Position numbers and translations under genes: made by a program. Shown piece by piece: positions 1 through 7,988 of a stretch of 64,000 bases of DNA. The first letter of the stretch is position 1; each line of letters begins with the position of its first letter. Origin of the DNA: Pseudomonadota bacterium. Lineage in GTDB: Bacteria; Pseudomonadota; Gammaproteobacteria; UBA1113. Location: NCBI GenBank assembly GCA_021782495.1, contig JAJXUV010000002.1, forward strand, positions 1-64,000, written 5' to 3'. The notes under the pieces were generated by a model. The model was not told the DNA's origin. It was given only the letters and a program-made list of their open reading frames with translations, and made no database searches.

Positions 1-53
1 ACCCTGAGGGAGCGGTGAAATGACAACCGCTCCCTCAGGGTCGCGGCTCGGTT
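1..53. repeat. Family-1 palindromic repeat, cut by window edge
   Basis: This is the inner stem and right outer arm of the GC-rich hairpin repeat also seen at 2178-2244 and 27025-27091. The inner arms around a short A-rich loop are perfectly complementary (positions 1-16 with about 27-42). The left outer arm would lie before the window. Two stem positions differ from the 2178 copy, and both partners changed together. Confidence 0.85.
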
Positions 54-103
54 GATTTCGTTAAAACTGAAATTTTTTTGAAAAATTATACTGGAGAAAA
101 AAC

Positions 104-484
104 ATGAGTAAAATACAAGAATATCAACCTGAAGAGACGTTAGGTGAAGTCGGTCGCTTAACCGTTACTCAAACGGCTTTAGCGCATTTACAACGTCAAG
201 CCCAAAAACAGAAACCGGTGAGTAAGGCTTTGCGAATCGAGATGAAAAAAGCGGGGTGTTCAGGGAGTAAATATATTTTCGATTATGTAGAAGCACCTCA
301 ACAAGACGATGAAGTTATTGTGCTTACGCCTGAATTTTCTATTGTTGTTGCAGCGAATGCTTGGTCTAAGATCCAAGGCAGTATCATCGATTATGTGCAA
401 GAAGGAGTTAATGGGCGATTAAAGTTAATGAATCCTAATGAAACGAGCGCTTGTGGGTGTGGCGAGAGCGTTTATTTCGGGTAG
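104..484 (+). CDS. A-type iron-sulfur cluster carrier (HesB/IscA family)
   Basis: This 126-residue protein belongs to the A-type carriers, which accept Fe-S clusters from a scaffold and pass them to apo-enzymes in the cytoplasm. The three conserved cysteines are present: C52 in the AGCSGSKY motif, and C117 and C119 in the C-terminal CGCGES motif. The ATG is preceded by a GGAG ribosome site about seven bases upstream. The ~20-residue N-terminal extension before the core (starting near RLTVTQTAL) is slightly longer than in E. coli IscA. Without the upstream genes I cannot tell whether it is the SufA, IscA or ErpA type. The next gene downstream is convergent and separated by a palindromic element. 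Confidence 0.9.
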   Translation: MSKIQEYQPEETLGEVGRLTVTQTALAHLQRQAQKQKPVSKALRIEMKKAGCSGSKYIFDYVEAPQQDDEVIVLTPEFSIVVAANAWSKIQGSIIDYVQEGVNGRLKLMNPNETSACGCGESVYFG

Positions 485-626
485 GGGCTGTTTATATTTC
501 TACTATGCTGGGCGTAATTTATTGATTTTCTGTGCTCCGCTTCTTATTTATGTCATAATAAACTGCGCTGCGGTGCTCGAAAATCAATGAATTCCTCTGC
601 AGCTTAGCGAAATATAAATAGCACCT
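484..626. repeat. MITE-like imperfect inverted repeat
   Basis: The gap between the Fe-S gene and mmsA is almost entirely one imperfect palindrome with arms of about 55-60 bases. The left arm from 484 reads GGGGCTGTTTATATTTC and the complement of the right end reads GGTGCTATTTATATTTC. Both arms continue into a shared TTGATTTTC...GCACCGC/GTGCTCCGC segment. There is no coding potential. It may act as a bidirectional terminator for the two convergent genes. Confidence 0.65.
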
Positions 627-627
627 A

Positions 628-2106
628 CTAATGCGTCGGCAAAGTAAATCCGTGGTTTTGCTTTGTCTTAGGCCAGCGTGCCGTGATGGTTTTTAAGCGC
701 GTATAAAACTGAATGCCATCGGGGCCATGTAATCCCAAATCGCCGAAGACAGAGTTTTTCCAGCCACCAAAACTGTGGTACCCCACAGGAACTGGAATAG
801 GGACATTAATGCCCACCATGCCGATTTGTACGCGCGAAGCATAATCGTGCGCGATTTCACCGCTTTGCGTAAATATTGCGGCACCATTGCCATAAGGATG
901 TGCATTGATCCACGACAAAGCGGTTTCGTAATCAGGTGCACGCATCACACACAAGACCGGACCAAAAATTTCTTCTTGATAAATCCGCATAGCAGGTTTG
1001 ACGTGATCGAACAAACTTGCGCCGATAAAAAATCCTTTCTCGGGAATAGAAGCTTGTCGTCCATCGACAATTAAATTGGCACCTTCCTTAATGCCTATTT
1101 CTAAATATTCTTGCACGCGATTTAAGCCATCGCTGCTAGTCAAAGGCGCTAATACGGTGCGATCATTTTCACCTGAACCAATCACCAAAGCTTTCATGGC
1201 GGGGATTAGACGTTCAACTAAAGCATCGGCCGTTTTATTGCCAACACACAGCACGACGGAAATGGCCATGCAGCGCTGTCCCGTCGAACCATAAGCGGCG
1301 CCTAAAATCGCATTGGCAGCATCGTCTACATCCGCGTCATCCATGACTAAGCAATGGTTTTTCGCGCCGCCAAAGGCTTGCACACGTTTGTGATGGCGGC
1401 TTGCAGTTTGATAAATGTGTTCTGCCACTTTGGTTGAACCCACAAAACTCACGGCTTTGACTTTAGGGTGAGAGATTAAAGCGTCCACCACTTCTTTGCC
1501 TCCGTGTAACACATTCAATATGCCGTCAGGAGCGCCCGCTTCATATAAAAGATCGGCCAACAACAGAGCGGTACTTGGATCTTTTTCCGAAGGTTTGTGA
1601 ATGAAAGTATTGCCACAGATCAAAGCCAAAGGATACATCCACAAAGGGATCATTGCGGGAAAATTAAAAGGCGTGATTCCAACACAAATCCCCAAACTTT
1701 GACGCAAGCCATAACAATCCACATCACGCCCAACACGTTCTGAATAACTCGATTTCAACAAATGAGGTGCACCACAAGCGAATTCCACCACATCGATGCC
1801 GCGCTGTATTGAGGCTGTGGCATCGGCGCGGGTTTTGCCATGTTCTAGTGTGATGCATTCAGCCAAAGCAGGAATATTTTTTTCTAAGAGCTGTTTAAAA
1901 GCAAACATCAAACGAGCACGTTCAGCCAGCGAACTCAAACTCCATTGCTGATGCGCTTTTTCAGCAGCCTCGATGGCTTTTTCAATTTCGCTTTGATTGG
2001 CAAAAGGCACTGGATACAGTATTTCTCCTTTTGCTGGATTATAAACGGAAGCGCATTCGGCACCCGTACTAGTGACTCGTGCGCCATTGATATGGTGTGC
2101 TAGCAT
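628..2106 (-). CDS. mmsA: Methylmalonate-semialdehyde dehydrogenase (CoA-acylating)
   Basis: The 492-residue product is a CoA-dependent aldehyde dehydrogenase that converts methylmalonate semialdehyde (valine and thymine catabolism) or malonate semialdehyde to propionyl- or acetyl-CoA. The catalytic cysteine is C279 in GSTGQRCMA. The FNFP motif (147-150) and KPSE cofactor-binding motif (171-174) are present. Length and motifs are those of MmsA rather than general ALDHs, including GGAKNH where the usual base Glu would be. An in-frame ATG lies 48 bases upstream, but ATG at 2106 has an AGGAGA ribosome site and gives the family's usual N-terminus. No other valine-degradation genes are adjacent, so it is probably a single-gene unit. 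Confidence 0.93.
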   Translation of the reverse strand: MLAHHINGARVTSTGAECASVYNPAKGEILYPVPFANQSEIEKAIEAAEKAHQQWSLSSLAERARLMFAFKQLLEKNIPALAECITLEHGKTRADATASIQRGIDVVEFACGAPHLLKSSYSERVGRDVDCYGLRQSLGICVGITPFNFPAMIPLWMYPLALICGNTFIHKPSEKDPSTALLLADLLYEAGAPDGILNVLHGGKEVVDALISHPKVKAVSFVGSTKVAEHIYQTASRHHKRVQAFGGAKNHCLVMDDADVDDAANAILGAAYGSTGQRCMAISVVLCVGNKTADALVERLIPAMKALVIGSGENDRTVLAPLTSSDGLNRVQEYLEIGIKEGANLIVDGRQASIPEKGFFIGASLFDHVKPAMRIYQEEIFGPVLCVMRAPDYETALSWINAHPYGNGAAIFTQSGEIAHDYASRVQIGMVGINVPIPVPVGYHSFGGWKNSVFGDLGLHGPDGIQFYTRLKTITARWPKTKQNHGFTLPTH

Positions 2107-2177
2107 AATGTTCTCCTTTTTTAATTTATACCTAAATGATGATTCTAAAGTCAAGTTGAAAAAACACTCAAGTTCTT

Positions 2178-2244
2178 TAACCGAGCCGCGACCGTCAGGG
2201 AGCGGTGAAACAACAACCGCTCCCTGACGGTCGCGGCTCGGTTA
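2178..2244. repeat. Family-1 palindromic repeat, complete copy
   Basis: A perfect inverted repeat with 29-bp arms (2178-2206 and 2216-2244) around a 9-base loop, starting TAACCGAGCCGCGACCG. It is the best-preserved copy of the family in this window and sits between divergent mmsA and gst. Confidence 0.95.
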
Positions 2245-2326
2245 AATCATCTCTATTCCTAGATGTTGAATGCTTTTTAAAACTATTCTATAGTAAACAG
2301 AACTATCACCACCCTCAGGAGAAATC

Positions 2327-2932
2327 ATGAAACTTTATTTTCACAAAGACGCGTGTTCCTTAACCGTTCGTATTTTAATGCACGAATTGGGATTGGCTTG
2401 CGAGTATGAATCTGTGGATTTGAAAACCAAAAAAACCGCTTCAGGTGCAGATTATAAAACCATCAATCGCAAAGGCAGTGTACCGGCATTGATTTTAGAC
2501 GATGGGCAAATGTTAACGGAAAACATTGCTATCCAATTTTATCTTGCGGAAAAACACCCCAAACAGCAACTCATTCCAACAGAACACAGCATGAAGCGCT
2601 ATCACACCATCGAATGGTTGAGTTTTATTTCCACCGATCTCCATAAATCCTTTGTGCCTTTTTTTGCAGCCCATGTTCCAGAAGACGCTAAAATTGGTAT
2701 TTTTACGACGATTTTGCGCGCTAAATTTAATGCGATCAATGCGCAATTGGCACACCACGATTATATAGCCGGTGATACATTTACCAGTCCGGATGCTTAT
2801 TTATTTGTGGTGACGCGTTGGCTGCCGGCAACGCCCCTTTCTTTGAAAGAATTTCCCCATTTACAGCGCTTTATGGATGAAATGCACCAAAGACCTTCAG
2901 TGAAAGCCGCTTTGGCGGAAGAGAAGGAATAA
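2327..2932 (+). CDS. Glutathione S-transferase, beta-class-like
   Basis: A 201-residue cytoplasmic GST. The N-terminal thioredoxin-like domain (about 1-80) begins MKLYFHKDACSL, with C10 in the position used by bacterial beta-class enzymes to bind glutathione. The VPALILDDG and LTENIAIQFYLAEK stretches are the cis-Pro and Ser/Glu glutathione-binding motifs. Residues 85-200 form the all-alpha domain. It resembles E. coli GstA. A strong AGGAG site precedes the ATG. It is transcribed away from mmsA, with a family-1 hairpin between the two. Its substrate cannot be inferred. Confidence 0.9.
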   Translation: MKLYFHKDACSLTVRILMHELGLACEYESVDLKTKKTASGADYKTINRKGSVPALILDDGQMLTENIAIQFYLAEKHPKQQLIPTEHSMKRYHTIEWLSFISTDLHKSFVPFFAAHVPEDAKIGIFTTILRAKFNAINAQLAHHDYIAGDTFTSPDAYLFVVTRWLPATPLSLKEFPHLQRFMDEMHQRPSVKAALAEEKE

Positions 2933-2961
2933 AGACTGTAAAATCAACTATGAAAATATTG

Positions 2962-2990
2962 TTCGCAATTTAAGCAGATTTTGCTATACT
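2962..2990 (+). promoter_or_regulatory. Predicted sigma-70 promoter of the Tyr-rich lipoprotein gene
   Basis: TTCGCA (2962-2967) and TATACT (2985-2990) are separated by 17 bases. The ATG of the small lipoprotein lies 34 bases further on. Confidence 0.5.
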
Positions 2991-3024
2991 TTTTAGTAGA
3001 ATTTCTTAAATAAGGAGCAATAAA

Positions 3025-3237
3025 ATGTCTAAAAGCATAGTTAAGTACGGTGTTTTCGTATTGTTAGCTACTTTGTTAGCCGGTTGTAGTATGAATAACC
3101 GATATTATTATTACGGTAGTCATTACTGTTGGCGAGGAGAAAGTGGTCGAGTGTATTGTGAGCATAATTACCGATATTGTGATGGTTATCGCTACTATTA
3201 CAACGATCGTCATGAAGTAGTTTGTGTGAGAAAATAA
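3025..3237 (+). CDS. Small tyrosine-rich lipoprotein, unknown function
   Basis: This 70-residue protein has a clear lipoprotein signal: a hydrophobic stretch from residue 8 and the lipobox LLAGC with the lipidated cysteine at C21. The mature part of about 50 residues is extremely rich in Tyr (YYYYG, YRYYYN) and carries four further cysteines in C-x7-C-x6-C spacing plus one near the end. This suggests disulfides in the periplasm or at the outer membrane. An AAGGAG site precedes the ATG. It has its own promoter. I do not recognise a family, and short Tyr/Cys lipoproteins of this kind are usually unassigned. Confidence 0.75.
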   Translation: MSKSIVKYGVFVLLATLLAGCSMNNRYYYYGSHYCWRGESGRVYCEHNYRYCDGYRYYYNDRHEVVCVRK

Positions 3238-3252
3238 TCCTATCTTTTTAGA

Positions 3253-3286
3253 AATCACTGACTTGGCTGCGGTCAAGTCAGTGATT
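3253..3286. terminator. Hairpin between convergent genes
   Basis: A perfect 13-bp inverted repeat (3253-3265 with 3274-3286) with an 8-base loop. It lies just after the lipoprotein gene and overlaps the last codons of the convergent histidine kinase gene. U-tracts on either side are weak, so termination strength is uncertain. Confidence 0.6.
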
Positions 3287-5297
3287 CAGTCTTGCTTTGC
3301 TTTAATTTTTGATATTCATCCGCAATCAATTCAACCTCAGTGTATAAAGTCTCAAACTGTGCAGTAATTTTGTGTAGGTCTTCATGTGTTTTGATGGCTT
3401 GATGCAATGCTTCTAGCGAAGTTTCGAATCGTGGTGTACCACAACAATTCAAAGCCCCGCGAATTTTATGCAGCACTTCCCTTGCCGAGAGCAGATCATT
3501 TTTTTTATACGCGCGTTTTAATTGCGGCAAATCTTCATTTTTTAAGGAATCCAACAACATGCCGATAGAGACTAAGGCTTTTTCCGGTATTTTGCTGCCA
3601 ATACGCTGCATACCCAAATTCAGATCGATAATATCTAATGTCGCATTGACAATAGAATCAGCCGCATAAACTTCAAAAAGATGGCGTGCTTGTTCGTGCA
3701 GCAAAGGTTTAGTGACGACTTCTGCGAATCCAGCTTGAAGGGCGGTTTTATGTTTTTCGGTTCCTTGGTGGTGTGCCGTTAAAGCAATAAAAGGCGTGTG
3801 AGGGTTTTTACTTTTCTCATCTTGATGTGCAAATCCCAATATGTCTATGCCAGAACCATCGGGCAAACCCAAGTCTGAAATCACAAAATCGTATGGCTGC
3901 TGTTGTAATTGCATACAGGCTTCATGCACATTGCGCGCGGTATCCAATTGATTGGTAAAATGAGCCAATACTTCAGTTGCCGCAAACAAGCAAACTGGAT
4001 CGTCTTCCACCAACAAAACACGCTGATGAAAAGGAGTATCGAGGGGAGTATTGCTCGCCAAAGGCAATTCGATTGCTAGTTCTTGTATACTTTTTAAAGG
4101 GGATACATGGGTTTCGTCGATTTCAAGACCATGCATATAACCCTCTAGCAGTGGCACCGTACAAGGTAATATCACTTTGAATTGAGAGCCTTTTCCAAGA
4201 ACGCTTTCTAATTCCAAATCCCCATCTAGATCCCGCACAAATTTTTTCACCAAATAGAGACCTAAGCCTGTGCCCGGATATTCGTTAGTGTCAGAAGCGG
4301 TGCCGCGTGAAAATTTTTCAAAAATGGTGTGGCGTTTTGCTTCGGGGATCCCAATGCCTGTGTCCTTAATTTTTATACACAACAATAGGTGTCTTTTATC
4401 TTCTCGTTTTGCTGAAATTTCTAAAGAAATACTGCCGCATTTGGTAAATTTCACGGCATTGCCTATTAGGTTGATTAAAATGCGGCGTAGCCTAAACTCA
4501 TCACTGAGCACATAAGAGGGTATGATACTATCCACTTTCAAATGCAATATTAAATCTTTACCATAGGCAGCCGGTTTATTTAAATCTAAAATGTCAGCGG
4601 CAAGACGACGAATGTCTATTTTATTTTCGACGACGGGTTTTTGTTGTTCATCGACGTAACTGAAATCAACGACTGCATTGCACAACTCCAATAATCTTGC
4701 ACTGGATTCGGTTAACATCGATAATACTCTTTTCTTTTTAGGATCAGATTCTTGGCTCGTTAATTCACTCAATAAAGCCCATACGCCTGCCGCGGGTGTG
4801 CGAACATCGTGTTGCATATTTTGGATGAATTCGGTTTTGGCTTGGCTCGCGGCTTCGGCTATTTCTTTGGCTTTAAGTAATTCATGTTGAGCATTTTTTA
4901 ATTCTGTCACATCACTGTATATACACAGAACGCCTACAACGCAGCCCTGTTTGTTGACTAAAGGGACTTTGCTGGTAAGCAAGGTTACTTTCTTACCATC
5001 TCTCCTGGTTTGGGTTTCTTCAATATTTATTTTAGCTTTATTGCTATGTATAACAGCCAGATCGTCAGTGCGATAAGCATCACTTTCTTCTTTGGTGGTG
5101 GGTAAGTCGTAGTCTGTTTTTCCAATGACATCGTTTGGAGAGGACAAGCCTATGGATTTAGCGAAAGCTTGATTACAACCTTTAAAAACCCCTTCGGTAT
5201 TTTTCCAAAAAACATGCACGGGCAAGCGAAGCAATAGTTCAGAAATAAATTCTTGACTAAACCAATAGGGATCTTCTTCGACCATGAATATTTCCAT
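3273..5297 (-). CDS. Hybrid sensor histidine kinase (PAS-HisKA-HATPase-REC-Hpt)
   Basis: A 674-residue phosphorelay kinase without obvious membrane segments. In order: a PAS domain (about 15-135); a dimerisation/phosphoacceptor domain with H163 in QHDVRTP; an HATPase domain with N-box N280, DTGIG (312-316) and GTGLG (342-346); a receiver with VEDD (430-433), phosphoacceptor D475 and K530; and an Hpt domain with H610 in LHKIRGAL. The phosphoryl group can therefore travel His-Asp-His inside one protein before reaching an external response regulator. No cognate regulator is adjacent, although the LetA-type regulator at 7333 is only 2 kb away. An alternative ATG four codons downstream has a slightly better ribosome site. 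The FAD enzyme gene starts its transcript just upstream, and the two may be co-transcribed. Confidence 0.9.
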   Translation of the reverse strand: MEIFMVEEDPYWFSQEFISELLLRLPVHVFWKNTEGVFKGCNQAFAKSIGLSSPNDVIGKTDYDLPTTKEESDAYRTDDLAVIHSNKAKINIEETQTRRDGKKVTLLTSKVPLVNKQGCVVGVLCIYSDVTELKNAQHELLKAKEIAEAASQAKTEFIQNMQHDVRTPAAGVWALLSELTSQESDPKKKRVLSMLTESSARLLELCNAVVDFSYVDEQQKPVVENKIDIRRLAADILDLNKPAAYGKDLILHLKVDSIIPSYVLSDEFRLRRILINLIGNAVKFTKCGSISLEISAKREDKRHLLLCIKIKDTGIGIPEAKRHTIFEKFSRGTASDTNEYPGTGLGLYLVKKFVRDLDGDLELESVLGKGSQFKVILPCTVPLLEGYMHGLEIDETHVSPLKSIQELAIELPLASNTPLDTPFHQRVLLVEDDPVCLFAATEVLAHFTNQLDTARNVHEACMQLQQQPYDFVISDLGLPDGSGIDILGFAHQDEKSKNPHTPFIALTAHHQGTEKHKTALQAGFAEVVTKPLLHEQARHLFEVYAADSIVNATLDIIDLNLGMQRIGSKIPEKALVSIGMLLDSLKNEDLPQLKRAYKKNDLLSAREVLHKIRGALNCCGTPRFETSLEALHQAIKTHEDLHKITAQFETLYTEVELIADEYQKLKQSKTESLT

Positions 5298-5315
5298 CAG
5301 AATGGTTAAATTACA

Positions 5316-6932
5316 TCATTTTCGCATAAATCCTAGCGAGATTACAACAACGTTGCAGTTTTTAATGCTTGGCGGTAATTTTTCGTCTAACTCAGCCAAA
5401 GAGTCGCTGTGCACGCGTTTAACAGGCTTCAGAAATGTTTGCCTCGCTGAGTTGCTGTAGAGACGATGGACGACAACGGTTTGCCTGGGGGACAAAGCAT
5501 CTTTATTTTCCTGCAGAGTTTCTAGCAAGGATGGACAACTATTGCGGCTTAAGGAAGAAAGTTCAGCTTTCTTCTTCTCAAAGACGCGGGGGTCTCCACC
5601 TATAGCTTTCCAGATTTTCTCTCCTGTCTGTAATGCATAAGTGCTTCTAGAAGGATCGGTGGGTTTTTTTGATATTTCTTTTTGACCTCTACATAAGGTA
5701 CCGTCCTCCACATATAAATACCCCTCTTTAGTAATAATGTTGCTCTGATTCAATTGGGGGTACAGTAAGTTTAATACATCCTCCGCCGCATCAAAAATAT
5801 TCGCTATCTTCCCTGGAATGATGTATATCATTTTACTGTTTTCATCTTGAAAAACGACTGCTTCACGGAAATCGGTGTCTGAGGCTATTTTCGCATGAAC
5901 GGTTTCTATGTGGCCTTGATACTTAAATCTTTCAGAAAATTCGCCATAAAAATGAGTCATATGTTCTCGAGCAGATTTTTCAACGTTAATCAGAAACTGA
6001 GGGTTTGTGAGTTCCTCAGACAAAAGCATTTTTGCTTCTTCTGGGGTTGGGCAAGAATTTAAATTAGTGAATTTTGCATGGGTCAGCAGATATCGGCTGC
6101 GTCCATCTGTACCTTTATCATCATAGTACACCAAGCAAGGAAACCATCCATCCATGATAATGATTGGATTCGCTGGACCTTTCTCTGCTTCTTGTGTATC
6201 TTCGTAGAGTAATCCAAGGCAACTTTGATATACAACCTTCATGTCAAATAACAAGGGTTTGTCTGGTAGAAATTCTTGGTAACTCGTGGCATTCACGACG
6301 GCATCAAATTCTGTTGTCTCTGTTTCTTTTGTCTCTACGTTTTTCGTCGTAATGAATATCTTACCTTCTGCATCGGTAACTATTTTTTCAACCTCTGTAT
6401 TTAATTTTATTTCAATGTTTTCTTGTTGAAGATAGCCATTCATAATGTCTCTTAACTTATCACCCACTAGAATGTTCATTTCTTCGGTATCTAGGATAGT
6501 TTCTAAGTGCTGATATTCTTTAAACTGACTGAGAGGTTGCACTTTGAAGCTGGAATGTTCCCCAGGCTTCCCATCCTTCCCAGCCAGTTCCTCAAATTTT
6601 GCTGCATCCACTTTTGAGCGATTACCATCTATGTCTTTATCGCCTATCGCATAGAGAGAGCGTCCGTGCCGCGATAGCAATTCAGGATAAGTTGCCGAAA
6701 ATTTGTCATGCCCTCTGAGACAACTTTTTCTAGTTTCTTCTGAGCGAGGATAATGCGGACCTAGATGATCACGCACCCCTAACTTTCCAGAGGTTCTACC
6801 AAAAATGCGGGGATTTTTTTCTAGCAATGTTATTTTAACATTCTTCTGTTCAGACAGAGTTTTAGCAACTTCAAAACCATACCATCCTGCGCCTATGATC
6901 GCAATATTTTCGGGTTCCTGTGCACTCATCAT
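5316..6932 (-). CDS. FAD-dependent oxidoreductase (DAO/NAD(P)-binding Rossmann type), substrate unknown
   Basis: About 538 residues. The N-terminus has a dinucleotide-binding fingerprint IAIIGAGWYGFEVAKTL followed by an acidic residue (LLEKN) at the end of the second strand, typical of FAD binding. VVNATSYQEF further along resembles the second FAD-contacting region of DAO-like enzymes. No signal peptide is visible. The C-terminal ~70 residues are basic and unlike the core. Three ATGs in a row follow an AAGGAG site. The second or third has the best spacing, and I use the second. It lies 18 bases upstream of the hybrid kinase on the same strand, so an operon is plausible. The substrate cannot be told from sequence alone. 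Confidence 0.7.
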   Translation of the reverse strand: MMSAQEPENIAIIGAGWYGFEVAKTLSEQKNVKITLLEKNPRIFGRTSGKLGVRDHLGPHYPRSEETRKSCLRGHDKFSATYPELLSRHGRSLYAIGDKDIDGNRSKVDAAKFEELAGKDGKPGEHSSFKVQPLSQFKEYQHLETILDTEEMNILVGDKLRDIMNGYLQQENIEIKLNTEVEKIVTDAEGKIFITTKNVETKETETTEFDAVVNATSYQEFLPDKPLLFDMKVVYQSCLGLLYEDTQEAEKGPANPIIIMDGWFPCLVYYDDKGTDGRSRYLLTHAKFTNLNSCPTPEEAKMLLSEELTNPQFLINVEKSAREHMTHFYGEFSERFKYQGHIETVHAKIASDTDFREAVVFQDENSKMIYIIPGKIANIFDAAEDVLNLLYPQLNQSNIITKEGYLYVEDGTLCRGQKEISKKPTDPSRSTYALQTGEKIWKAIGGDPRVFEKKKAELSSLSRNSCPSLLETLQENKDALSPRQTVVVHRLYSNSARQTFLKPVKRVHSDSLAELDEKLPPSIKNCNVVVISLGFMRK

Positions 6933-7138
6933 CATTTCTCCTTAAGAATACCTTCTTTAAGTTATGTAATATATAACCACCATATATACCTAACGCTCGA
7001 TTTTTTTCTGTTGATAATACGAATAATAAACCTTCGCCATTTTACAAGATACGCATCTTCAAGTAAAGTGTATTCTACACAGATCGAGTATGCAGATTGC
7101 CTATTTTTTTTTCTTTGGAATCAATTTATTAGAGGTTT

Positions 7139-7167
7139 TTGACTGTAGATTTGATTTATGGTATCTT
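7139..7167 (+). promoter_or_regulatory. Predicted promoter of tRNA-Ser
   Basis: TTGACT (7139-7144), a 17-base spacer and TATCTT (7162-7167), placed about 40 bases before the mature 5' end of the tRNA. It may also drive the downstream letA-uvrC-pgsA genes, because no terminator is seen after the tRNA. Confidence 0.55.
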
Positions 7168-7207
7168 GTTCCCAGTTTAGAGGCTTAAATATAGAAGCCC
7201 TAATAGC

Positions 7208-7298
7208 GGAGAGGTGGCTGAGCGGTTGAAGGCGGCGGTCTTGAAAACCGTTGAGGGGCACTCCCCCTCCCAGGGTTCGAATCCCTGCCTCTCCACCA
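7208..7298 (+). tRNA. serT: tRNA-Ser (anticodon UGA)
   Basis: A complete class-II tRNA of 91 bases including an encoded CCA. Acceptor GGAGAGG (7208-7214) pairs with CCTCTCC (7288-7294). The anticodon loop CTTGAAA gives anticodon TGA at 7242-7244. There is a long variable arm (GAGGGGCACTCCCCCTC), and the T-loop is TTCGAAT between CAGGG and CCCTG. The discriminator base is A (7295), whereas bacterial serine tRNAs normally have G. Confidence 0.97.
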
Positions 7299-7332
7299 TC
7301 GCGACAATGCTTAAGGAACGAGGGTGCATATC

Positions 7333-7983
7333 ATGATAAAAATATTATTGGTAGACGACCACCAGTTAATTCGACATGGATTTAAAACCATGTTGGAGGA
7401 AAATGCCAATGATATGGAAGTCGTCGGCGAAGTCGGTACGGGCGAAGCAGCGATTGACTTTGTGCGGAAGAATCCACCCAATGTGATTTTAATGGACATA
7501 CGCATGCCTGGCATAGGTGGCATGGAAGCAACCAAAAAACTGTCTCATTTTGCGCCCCAATCGCGCATTTTAATTGTGACAGCCAATGATTTAGAGCCTT
7601 TTCCCTCGATGTTGATGGAAGTAGGCGCCAGTGGGTTTATCAGTAAAACTGCCAGCAATGCAGAAATGTTGGAAGCAATACGCGCGATTGCGGAGGGTAA
7701 ACAATATGTTAGCCCAGAAATCCAAAAACGGATTAATGAGCGGATGGTTGATGGTAAAAGCACTTCACCTTTCGATAGTTTAAGCGATAAAGAATTGCAA
7801 GTCGCTTTAATGCTTGTCGCAGGAATGAAACCCAAACAAATTGCTGCGCAACTGTTTGTTGAGTCTAAGACCATTTTAACCTATCGTTATCGTATTTATG
7901 AGAAATTAAATATTAATACCGATGTTGAATTGGCTTTATTAGCAGCGCGCTATGGCTTGATTGATAATACGAAAATCAATTAA
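7333..7983 (+). CDS. letA: Response regulator of the GacA/UvrY/LetA family
   Basis: A 216-residue NarL-type regulator. The receiver domain (1-120) starts MIKILLVDDHQLIRHGF and has phosphoacceptor D55 in VILMDIRMPG. The C-terminal LuxR-type helix-turn-helix (about 150-215) contains LSDKELQVALMLVAGMKPKQIAAQL. Strong similarity to UvrY/GacA and the genomic position directly upstream of uvrC identify it. In Legionella and Coxiella this regulator (LetA/GacA) activates small RNAs that titrate CsrA and switch on the transmissive, virulent phase. A GTG at 7324 with an AAGGA site is an alternative start, but the family N-terminus favours ATG 7333. The tRNA-Ser gene lies 34 bases upstream. Confidence 0.9.
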   Translation: MIKILLVDDHQLIRHGFKTMLEENANDMEVVGEVGTGEAAIDFVRKNPPNVILMDIRMPGIGGMEATKKLSHFAPQSRILIVTANDLEPFPSMLMEVGASGFISKTASNAEMLEAIRAIAEGKQYVSPEIQKRINERMVDGKSTSPFDSLSDKELQVALMLVAGMKPKQIAAQLFVESKTILTYRYRIYEKLNINTDVELALLAARYGLIDNTKIN

Positions 7984-7988
7984 GGCCG

